Source: Staphylococcus equorum (GTDB lineage: Bacteria > Bacillota > Bacilli > Staphylococcales > Staphylococcaceae). From it: a stretch of DNA of 64,000 nucleotides. This document shows, piece after piece, positions 57,240 to 64,000 of the stretch (the first letter of the stretch is position 1; every line of letters begins with the position of its first letter). Where the stretch lies: the NCBI RefSeq assembly GCF_029024965.1, contig NZ_CP118982.1, positions 496,001-560,000 of the forward strand, in the 5' to 3' direction. Under the pieces are notes generated by a model. That model did not search any database and was not told the DNA's origin. It worked only from the letters and a program-made list of their open reading frames with translations. Position numbers and translations under genes: made by a program.

Positions 57240-57843
57240 TGAGAGACACCTCCAATATTTGTATAAAATCGTCTATTTCGGCTGATTTTTTAAAATAAGA
57301 TTGTTTATTTGTAATTAATTTGGCATTAATGTTTTTAATTGTATCTTTTTCAACTAGGCCATTCGATTTTAAAGTGGTACCTGTTTGGACGATATCTACA
57401 ATACCATCGACCATATCGACTAAACATGCCAATTCGATAGAACCAGATAGTTTTACTAATTCTACGTCTAATCCTTGAGCTTCAAAATATTTTCTAGCTG
57501 TTTTAGTATAAGAGGTAGCTACCTTCGTAAAAGTTGTTGTATCTGGTTTAGCTGCTAATGCAAAGTGACAAGCACCAAAAGGCAAATCAAGTAAATTATT
57601 GATTGTGTAATTACCTTCTTCTAAAATGTCACTACCTACGATGCCTACATCTGCAACGCCCTGTTCGACATAAATAGGTACATCGCTCCCTTTAACTAAA
57701 ACAAATTGGATTTCTCCTACAGAGATGAGTAACTGACGCTCTCTCTGTTCCAATGCGCGTACAAGTTCTTGTTCATTTACTTCATTCAAATAAGCAATGA
57801 AGCTTTTTAGTAATCTTCCTTTCGCTAAAGCTACAGTAAGCAT
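57226..57843 (-). CDS. hisG: ATP phosphoribosyltransferase, short form
   Basis: A 205-aa catalytic subunit of the first step. [18 protein letters not shown] and the PRPP loop [14 protein letters not shown] are present. It lacks the C-terminal histidine-binding domain of the long form and so needs HisZ, encoded 20 nt upstream. Confidence 0.95.
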   Translation of the reverse strand: MLTVALAKGRLLKSFIAYLNEVNEQELVRALEQRERQLLISVGEIQFVLVKGSDVPIYVEQGVADVGIVGSDILEEGNYTINNLLDLPFGACHFALAAKPDTTTFTKVATSYTKTARKYFEAQGLDVELVKLSGSIELACLVDMVDGIVDIVQTGTTLKSNGLVEKDTIKNINAKLITNKQSYFKKSAEIDDFIQILEVSLIDYK

Positions 57844-57863
57844 GATGTTCTCTCCCTTTTTAA

Positions 57864-58679
57864 TTAAAGTATAAAACCAAGTCCAAAGCCTTCTAATTCA
57901 CCTTTGTAAAAACCACCTGTAAGTTGTTGTGATTTATTATTTTTAAGATGACATCTCATAAAGGCACCTTTGTAATAAGAACGTGGTGGTTGTGGCGTGA
58001 TATCTAAGTGAATATTAGTAATATCTTGAGATTTAAACCATTGTTCCCATCGGCGTAATGCCTGTATTGTTCGATGATCATGTGGAAATAGCTGACTTAA
58101 TAAATCAAGTTGTTCTGTGGTCTTGGTAGTGAGTAGTTGAACAACGGGATGCGCTATACCTAATTGAGATGTAAGTTCTGAAATATTACGTTCCTGTATG
58201 AGTTTCAATACATCTTCGGTTTGTTCTTTAGGCGATAAAAGTAAATCTATCAGTTGATAATGTCCTAAAATCACAAAATCAATATCATCATTTAATGTTG
58301 TTTTGATGTAGTCATAAAAGGTGATGAAGTCGTTTTGCATGTCTGTAATTGTTGGATTGTAATGTTCGATACCTAGTTGAGTATAAACTTCATTATCACG
58401 AACAATAGGGCCAGTGTAGGCAACACTTTGATATTGTGGTGGATAATTACTGTAATAACGTAATAATTGATCGGTAAAATCATTGCGTAATGCAAAGATA
58501 TGATGGTCATGTTGCCAGAAACTGCGCTCAGTCATTTGTTGCAAATCGTCTGTTGTAAGGGTTTGCCATGACAGTGATTCGATAAAACTGAAATCTACGA
58601 GTTTGAATTCAGCTTGCTGAAAATGTTTTAAAAAGGCTAATTCAAATTCTTTGTTGTTAATAAGTGTCGTTGTATTCAT
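57864..58679 (-). CDS. hisZ: ATP phosphoribosyltransferase regulatory subunit
   Basis: A 271-aa histidyl-tRNA-synthetase-like protein without anticodon domain, partner of short HisG and sensor of histidine. [21 protein letters not shown] is the class II motif 2 region, and [14 protein letters not shown]...[15 protein letters not shown] the C-terminal family motif. First gene of the nine-gene operon; AAAGGATGG precedes the ATG. Confidence 0.88.
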   Translation of the reverse strand: MNTTTLINNKEFELAFLKHFQQAEFKLVDFSFIESLSWQTLTTDDLQQMTERSFWQHDHHIFALRNDFTDQLLRYYSNYPPQYQSVAYTGPIVRDNEVYTQLGIEHYNPTITDMQNDFITFYDYIKTTLNDDIDFVILGHYQLIDLLLSPKEQTEDVLKLIQERNISELTSQLGIAHPVVQLLTTKTTEQLDLLSQLFPHDHRTIQALRRWEQWFKSQDITNIHLDITPQPPRSYYKGAFMRCHLKNNKSQQLTGGFYKGELEGFGLGFIL

Positions 58680-58858
58680 AATATGACCATCCTTTGTCTT
58701 TTTTACTTTGTTACTCTACCGAACTAAAGTGGATTGATAAAGAATACTTTAACATAGTTATTTTTTAAATTCAATAAATATTCTGAAAATAGATATTTGA
58801 TTTAACTTAGATAACTAAAAGTTTCTTATTAAAGAAGTGGGAGAAAATGATTAAAAAA
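58680..58858 (-). promoter_or_regulatory. his operon promoter region
   Basis: On the minus strand TTGAAT, 17 nt, TAAAGT is a fair promoter about 65 nt before hisZ. TAAAGT and ACTTTA 15 nt apart form an imperfect operator-like repeat around it. No T-box or long leader is visible. Confidence 0.4.
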
Positions 58859-58904
58859 GAGCGAGACAGAAATCAAAAATTGAAATTAGATTTCTGTCTC
58901 ACTC
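58859..58904 (-). terminator. Terminator of dsdA (dispersed repeat copy)
   Basis: GAGCGAGACAGAAATC (58859-58874) pairs with GATTTCTGTCTCACTC (58889-58904) with one mismatch; on the minus strand a T-run follows. It is a copy of the repeat at 48000-48055. Confidence 0.8.
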
Positions 58905-58951
58905 CCAGATAGGCTGACTAAAGATGAGCCAACTACTGACAATTCAACATA

Positions 58952-60253
58952 CTAAGTTAAACTGTGACCGTAAGTCACATATTTCATCATTTCGTCTTTT
59001 GGCACCATATTTCCACCAGTAGCCCACACGATATGGTTGGCATTTTCTATATGAATTCCTTTATTTTTAGCGTGTTTTGTAGCTTCAGTAAGGCCAGCAA
59101 AACCTGAAGCGGCAGATGGTTCGATAAAGATATCTTCTTTCTCACTTAACATATATAAGTAGCGATACATTTGTTTATCATCAACTGTAAATGCGCCATA
59201 TAAAAGTGTGTTCATTATTTGACCGACTAAACGGGAAGGGCGTGATACAGCAAGCCCATCTGCATCAGTACGTCCGTCTAATCCAATATCAGTCACTGAA
59301 ATCTCATCGTGCAATTGCGTCATCATTCCTAGTAACATACAAGGTGCATGTGTCGGTTCGGCAAAAATACAATAAACGTGTTCACCAAAGACTTTTTTCA
59401 ATCCAAAAGCAACACCACCAGGGCCACCACCAACGCCACATGGTAAATAGACGAAAAGTGGGTGGTCAGCATCTACTTGAATATTTTGACTATCTAATTG
59501 TGTTCTTAGGCGTAATGCAGCTACAGTATAACCTAAGAATAAATCAGCAGAACCTTCATCATCAACAAAGTGACAAGATGCATCATGTTCTGCACTTTTT
59601 CTACCCTCAGCAACAGCAAATTGGTAGTCAGATTGATGTTCTACAACCTCTACACCACGAGCACGTAATAAATCTTTTTTCCATTGACGAGCATCACTAG
59701 ACATATGTACAGTAACGCTGAAACCAAGTTTGGCACTCATGATACCTATGCTTAAACCTAAGTTGCCAGTTGAGCCAACTGAAACATTATATTTACTGAA
59801 TAATTCTTTATAATGTGGTTCATCTAGAATACGATAATCATCTGTCCATTCGAGACTACCATGTTTCATTGCTATCGTTTCAGCCAGCTTAAGAACTTCA
59901 TAAATACCACCTCGAGCTTTGATAGAACCTGAGATAGCAAGATGGCTATCGCATTTCAACCATAACTTCCCGTTAGCTCCATGTTGTTCTGTTTGAGAAA
60001 GGTGGTTGTGCATAAAGGGGATGGGCTTCAATGGTGATTCAATTAATCCGTGATCTTTCTCCGTTTCAGGAAATACTTTGCGTATATAACTACTAAATCG
60101 TTCGAGACGTAATGCTGCGTCTTCGATATCTTCTATTGAAAAAGGGAGCGCTTCAACTTGATGAAACTTGGGGTTTTCCCAAAAGATAGGTTTATATTGT
60201 TGCATATCATTAATTAAAGGGAAATTTTGTTTTAATTTTTCTAATTCAAGCAT
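58952..60253 (-). CDS. dsdA: D-serine ammonia-lyase
   Basis: A 433-aa PLP enzyme converting D-serine to pyruvate and ammonia. The PLP Lys is in [14 protein letters not shown], phosphate-binding glycines in GVGGGPGGV, and the [11 protein letters not shown] loop is kept. D-serine is toxic and abundant in urine; in staphylococci the gene is best known from S. saprophyticus. AGGAGG precedes the ATG. No dsdX permease or dsdC regulator adjoins it. Confidence 0.93.
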   Translation of the reverse strand: MLELEKLKQNFPLINDMQQYKPIFWENPKFHQVEALPFSIEDIEDAALRLERFSSYIRKVFPETEKDHGLIESPLKPIPFMHNHLSQTEQHGANGKLWLKCDSHLAISGSIKARGGIYEVLKLAETIAMKHGSLEWTDDYRILDEPHYKELFSKYNVSVGSTGNLGLSIGIMSAKLGFSVTVHMSSDARQWKKDLLRARGVEVVEHQSDYQFAVAEGRKSAEHDASCHFVDDEGSADLFLGYTVAALRLRTQLDSQNIQVDADHPLFVYLPCGVGGGPGGVAFGLKKVFGEHVYCIFAEPTHAPCMLLGMMTQLHDEISVTDIGLDGRTDADGLAVSRPSRLVGQIMNTLLYGAFTVDDKQMYRYLYMLSEKEDIFIEPSAASGFAGLTEATKHAKNKGIHIENANHIVWATGGNMVPKDEMMKYVTYGHSLT

Positions 60254-60405
60254 AAAAATCCTCCTATAATACGAAATCTTTCATTTATTAATTATAGCAA
60301 AAATAGTGTGTTAAAATGCGAATGATACGAATGATATCATTTGATGGGTCGTTTTAAAAAATATCAAATCAATTATCAACTAGAGTGTCAATAGGAGCGA
60401 TAATA

Positions 60406-61269
60406 ATGAAAGTGTTTATATTTGGTGCGAATTGTTATTTTGGTAAACAATTAATTAAGAAATTACAAAACCATCATGAAGTTTATACAAATAATAATAT
60501 TGTACATTTGAATAGCGTTTTTGTGGCAACAAATGTATTCCAAACTTATGAATTGCAACGTACTTTAAAACAAATGCATCATATTATATATATAACGAAT
60601 AAAGCAGCACTTCCCAATGGATATTTACAAGGACATTCGCATAGTATGCATATGTGGGCTATTGAAAATATATTACACGCCTTACCTTCATGTAGTGACA
60701 AGAAGCTCCACATATTGAACGTGGAAAAAAAGTATAACAATCATTTTAAAAATATATTTAATTCGCAAAACGTCAAAGTAATTGATATGTCAGTTTCTAA
60801 AGTTATAAATAGAATAGGTAAATGTTCGAGACAAATGCAAGATAAATATAAAAAAGTCTATTCATTTCAACATATGTTACTTACAAAAGAAATCAATGCC
60901 ATACAACTTGTTGACATGTATGAACAATATTTAAAAGAATGTAGTTTAGGATGGATTAGAATTAAGCAAACAGAGAAACGCTTTGAAATTAGCTTGAAGT
61001 TTTTACCATATCCATTAATAAAAATGGAAAAAGCATACAGCTCACCAACCAATTTTATTTTAAAAGTAACAGACGGTTTACTAGTAAGTAGCAATGGAGG
61101 AAAAGATGGAATGCTCGAATTTAGAACATCAGCATCGAGTTATAGATGCGTGATTGGTTTAAATCATTATGAACCCGCATTACCTTGGCTAGTATATTTA
61201 GTTTCACAAGCTCCGATACACAAGTGGGTGATGTCTAAACTTTATAATTATGTATGGAAGCATTATTAA
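60406..61269 (+). CDS. Atypical NAD(P)-binding protein with DUF2867-like C-terminus
   Basis: A 287-aa protein. The N-terminus MKVFIFGANCYFGKQLIKKL is a Rossmann strand-loop-helix with a degenerate glycine loop (GxNxxFG instead of GATGxxG). From about residue 195 (PYPLIKMEKAYSSPTNFILK, DGLLVSSNGGKDGMLEFR) it resembles DUF2867, often fused to atypical SDR domains. An enzyme role is doubtful given the altered loop. ATG 60406 follows AGGAGCG; GTG 60385 has no site. Confidence 0.6.
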   Translation: MKVFIFGANCYFGKQLIKKLQNHHEVYTNNNIVHLNSVFVATNVFQTYELQRTLKQMHHIIYITNKAALPNGYLQGHSHSMHMWAIENILHALPSCSDKKLHILNVEKKYNNHFKNIFNSQNVKVIDMSVSKVINRIGKCSRQMQDKYKKVYSFQHMLLTKEINAIQLVDMYEQYLKECSLGWIRIKQTEKRFEISLKFLPYPLIKMEKAYSSPTNFILKVTDGLLVSSNGGKDGMLEFRTSASSYRCVIGLNHYEPALPWLVYLVSQAPIHKWVMSKLYNYVWKHY

Positions 61270-61281
61270 TATATAATGGCA

Positions 61282-61355
61282 AGCGCTATTGTATAACAAA
61301 AACATAATAAATAGCGCTGGATGCTCACTTTTAAACGGAGCATTCAGCGCTATAT
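61282..61355. terminator. Overlapping hairpins between convergent genes
   Basis: AGCGCTATT (61282-61290) pairs with AATAGCGCT (61310-61318). AGCGCTGGATGCTC (61313-61326) pairs with GAGCATTCAGCGCT (61338-61351). The two stems share 61313-61318, so they exclude each other. Probable shared terminator region of the DUF2867-type gene and ppk. Confidence 0.6.
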
Positions 61356-61368
61356 TTAATGTAATGGA

Positions 61369-63534
61369 TTATTTTTTGAAAGTGCGACGTATTTTAGAGA
61401 ACCAACCTTGAGGTGAATTGGCTGATACAACATGAGGTTGTGGTTGCGATACTTCATCTTGAAGTTGTTGACCATAATTCACTGCTTCCTTCATTAAATA
61501 AGCTTGAGAGTTTAATGGTGACAAGTTATTTTCAATGTAATGATAACGTCCATGTGAATCTTGAAAACGTCCTTTTTGATTATCAGATAACTGAAGGTTC
61601 ATATAATCTAATAAACGTTTGGCAATGGCTTTGTCTTCAACAGGAAATAAGATTTCTACACGCTTAATCATGTTACGTGTCATGGCATCTGCAGAAGATA
61701 AGTAGATTTTTTCATCTCCATTATTGTGGAAATAGTAAATACGTGAATGTTCTAAAAAGCGCCCCACGATACTTACGACTTCTATATTTTCACTAATACC
61801 CGGGATACCTGGTTTCAGACAGCAAATACCACGAATAATAAGTTGAACTTTAACACCAGCACAAGAGGCTTCAAATAATTTAAGAATAATATCTTTATCT
61901 GTTAAAGAGTTCATCTTCATTATAATCTTGCCGTTACCATGTTCATGATGTGTTTGAATTTCATTGTCTATACGAGCTAAGAAGACATCTCTAATATCAA
62001 ATGGTGCAACAATAAGTTTATTATAAACAGGTTTGACTGAATAACCACTAAGATAATTGAAAAAGTTTAGTGCGTCTTCAGCAATTGCATCGTTTGTAGT
62101 AATTAGCCCCATGTCCGTATATAATTTAGCGGTTTTATCATTATAGTTTCCAGTGCCTAGATGAATAAAGGAAGTGAGTTTATTATTGATACGTTTGACT
62201 ACAAGCGCAATTTTACTATGCGTTTTTAAATGAGTCATACCATATATAACGTGACAGCCAGCGTCTTCTAACATTCTTGCCCAATGCACATTATTTTCTT
62301 CATCAAAACGTGCTTTTAACTCAACAAGGACAGTAACTTGTTTCCCATTCTCAGCAGCGGTTTTCAAGCTATTAATAATAGGGGAATCTTTACTGACACG
62401 ATAAAGCGTTTGTTTAATAGCAATTGTATCTGGATCTTCAGCGGCTTCACGTATGAAGTCGACAATGGGTTCAAACGATTCGAAAGGGTGATGGAAGAAT
62501 ATATCTTTTTTCAAGGATAAATCAAACACATTATGGTTACCTAAAGACTGTGGTGTCTGTGGCACATACTTTTTGTATTTTAAGTGCTTCAATTTATTAG
62601 ATAAGTGATCAACTAAGTTAGACAGCATCGTTAAATCTAACGGACCGTCTACAAAATAAACCTCATCATCATGTACTTCTACTTGGTTCATAATCCACAC
62701 AATGTCTTCATGCGTGGCGAATCGTCCATCCACTTCTAAGCGTACAGCAGTACCACGTTTACGTTCCTTTAAAAACCTTTCAATTTCAATGAGAAGGTCT
62801 TCCGCACCGTCTTCATGTATAGTTAAATCAGCATTTCTAGTAATTCTAAACGTAAAAGTGTTTAGTACTTCATATCCGCTAAATAATTCATTAATAAAAT
62901 GCGTAATGATGTCCTCTACCATAATAATGAATTGCGTATCGCCTTTATTTAATGAATAAAACCTAGGTATTAAAGAAGGTATTTGGACAATTGCAGAATT
63001 AATCGCATCTTCAGTATCTATATCAACAAAGATATTCAGGCTTTTATTATTTAATTTTGGGAAAGGGTGATAAGCATCTATCCCTAATGGAGTTAATGTT
63101 GGTAAGATACCAGTTTTGAATTCTGTTTCTAATTGAGATAATAACGATTCAGGTAATTCATCCGGTTGAACAATTTCAACTTTATGTTGACGTAAATCTT
63201 CTACCAATTCATTATAACGCTTATATTGTAAGTCGACATTTTGTTTATTTTTGATATTGATTTGATTAAGTTGTTGTTTTGGTGTTAATTGGGCTTTATT
63301 TTCGGGTTTGTCATAACCCATTTTGACTTGGTCTTGTAAACCAGCTACGCGGACCATAAAGAACTCATCTAAATTCGAACTAAATATCGAAACAAAATTA
63401 AGTTGCTCAAGCAATGGATTGTTTTTATCATTGGCTTCTTGTAATACGCGATAGTTAAAATCTAACCAACTGAGTTCTCTATTATTGTAGTATTGTGGTA
63501 AGTTCAAATCTTTTGCTCCCAAATTTCTATGCAT
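61369..63534 (-). CDS. ppk: Polyphosphate kinase
   Basis: A 721-aa PPK1 that builds polyphosphate from ATP. N-terminal [17 protein letters not shown], the autophosphorylated His in [12 protein letters not shown], and the second phospholipase-D-like motif [23 protein letters not shown] are in place. GAGGTG precedes the ATG. It lies 67 nt after ppx, so synthesis and breakdown genes are co-transcribed. Confidence 0.95.
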   Translation of the reverse strand: MHRNLGAKDLNLPQYYNNRELSWLDFNYRVLQEANDKNNPLLEQLNFVSIFSSNLDEFFMVRVAGLQDQVKMGYDKPENKAQLTPKQQLNQINIKNKQNVDLQYKRYNELVEDLRQHKVEIVQPDELPESLLSQLETEFKTGILPTLTPLGIDAYHPFPKLNNKSLNIFVDIDTEDAINSAIVQIPSLIPRFYSLNKGDTQFIIMVEDIITHFINELFSGYEVLNTFTFRITRNADLTIHEDGAEDLLIEIERFLKERKRGTAVRLEVDGRFATHEDIVWIMNQVEVHDDEVYFVDGPLDLTMLSNLVDHLSNKLKHLKYKKYVPQTPQSLGNHNVFDLSLKKDIFFHHPFESFEPIVDFIREAAEDPDTIAIKQTLYRVSKDSPIINSLKTAAENGKQVTVLVELKARFDEENNVHWARMLEDAGCHVIYGMTHLKTHSKIALVVKRINNKLTSFIHLGTGNYNDKTAKLYTDMGLITTNDAIAEDALNFFNYLSGYSVKPVYNKLIVAPFDIRDVFLARIDNEIQTHHEHGNGKIIMKMNSLTDKDIILKLFEASCAGVKVQLIIRGICCLKPGIPGISENIEVVSIVGRFLEHSRIYYFHNNGDEKIYLSSADAMTRNMIKRVEILFPVEDKAIAKRLLDYMNLQLSDNQKGRFQDSHGRYHYIENNLSPLNSQAYLMKEAVNYGQQLQDEVSQPQPHVVSANSPQGWFSKIRRTFKK

Positions 63535-63601
63535 AACTCTAATTACACCTCGTTGTAGTCTGAATATTGTATTTTGCTACGTATAACTTATCATATAAAT
63601 T

Positions 63602-64000
63602 TTAAGATTTTGTAAAGATGATAGATAGGTCATCTTTTAAGATTTTTTCAATATGCTTTTTCTGCCTCAAGGATTGATATTCTTCAGCGATAGGCTCACC
63701 GTTGTAGTATACAAATAAAGTGTAACCATCATCATTTTGTTGTAATTCTACTTGCTCTACAGAACTCGTATGAGACACATTAAGTGCATTGACAAATTTG
63801 ATAATGCCCCCTAGAGATTGGATGTTATCCAATTCTTTGCCACGCAACCATTTGGTTTCATGACTAAAGAATTTTAATAATGACTTATTTTTAAAACTAG
63901 CAAGTAAAGCGAGCTTCACTCTATCTTCATGGGGAAAACCATCAATCATTGAATTCGCGATAATATAATAGGTGTGCGGTGAGCTTGAATCAGCATCAAT
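63602..64000 (-). CDS. ppx: Exopolyphosphatase, C-terminal part (runs off the window)
   Basis: The frame is open to the window edge, so the 5' end is missing; about 132 residues are present. HTYYIIANSMIDGFPHEDRVKLALLASF matches the C-terminal HD-like helical domain of Ppx/GppA proteins, and position just before ppk supports this. It removes terminal phosphate from polyphosphate. Confidence 0.85.
   Translation of the reverse strand: MDADSSSPHTYYIIANSMIDGFPHEDRVKLALLASFKNKSLLKFFSHETKWLRGKELDNIQSLGGIIKFVNALNVSHTSSVEQVELQQNDDGYTLFVYYNGEPIAEEYQSLRQKKHIEKILKDDLSIIFTKS

Noticed and set aside
59191-59700. 169-codon frame on the plus strand
   Set aside because: It lies wholly inside dsdA on the opposite strand, is rich in His and Gln from reversed codons, and has no ribosome site.
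1-64000. CRISPR, toxin-antitoxin, restriction or phage-defence genes
   Set aside because: Looked for repeats with regular spacers and for typical gene pairs; none seen. The small HTH protein at 47540 has no partner toxin beside it.

Overview
The window is chromosomal DNA of a staphylococcus. The base composition is AT-rich, Shine-Dalgarno sites are strong, and the set of genes is typical of the genus: a sialate locus, an mhq quinone-resistance operon, RelP, class III FBPase, a his operon containing hisZ, and ppk-ppx. A D-serine ammonia-lyase, a gluconate operon and a beta-glucuronidase operon point to the novobiocin-resistant S. saprophyticus/xylosus/equorum/cohnii group. That placement is inferred from gene content only. 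I see no rRNA, tRNA, insertion sequence, phage gene, CRISPR array or attachment site.

Layout. 1-3.6 kb: sialic acid use (nanK divergent from nanA-nanT, with a perfect cre between them). 4-7.3 kb: HAD phosphatase, nitroreductase, a CatE-like VOC dioxygenase with its own promoter and operator, and a tubby-like protein. 7.5-11 kb: a heterodimeric ABC exporter pair. 11.2-14.2 kb: a small GNAT protein, a zinc-binding lipoprotein and an aldehyde dehydrogenase. 14.5-17.6 kb: the mhqR-mhqE-mhqO-mhqD quinone/electrophile resistance cluster with two MhqR-type operators. 17.8-25.1 kb: a YkvI-type membrane protein, a CPA1 antiporter, fbp and putP. 25.4-29 kb: a monooxygenase, acetolactate decarboxylase and a FUSC-type exporter. 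29.1-33.1 kb: two tandem paralogous membrane proteins of unknown function, a DUF2188 stress-type protein and the small alarmone synthetase RelP.

33.3-37.2 kb: gntR-gntK-gntP for gluconate, with a perfect 18-bp GntR operator. 37.7-40.2 kb: a second YkvI-type protein and an AraC regulator that starts just after a perfect 22-bp hairpin. 40.7-44 kb: a glucuronide symporter and beta-glucuronidase. 44.4-47 kb, opposite strand: a GH3 beta-N-acetylhexosaminidase-like enzyme and a HAD phosphatase. 47.1-48.1 kb: two TGTGA-N6-TCACA boxes, a 61-aa protein and a possible structured RNA. 48.1-51.6 kb: small conserved genes, a broken small gene and a Fur-controlled siderophore-binding lipoprotein. 51.8-58.7 kb: the complete nine-gene his operon, hisZGDCBHAF(IE), with almost every junction overlapping. 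59-64 kb: dsdA, a DUF2867-type Rossmann protein, ppk and the 3' end of ppx.

How the parts fit. The sugar loci (sialate, gluconate, glucuronide, GH3/HAD) carry cre-like boxes, so they look like CcpA-repressed accessory carbon modules. The AraC gene, symporter, GH2 glucuronidase, GH3 hexosaminidase and HAD phosphatase sit within 9 kb and may together use glycoconjugates rich in glucuronate and hexosamine. The least explained parts are the tandem membrane pair, the hairpin at the AraC start and the structured region after the 61-aa gene.
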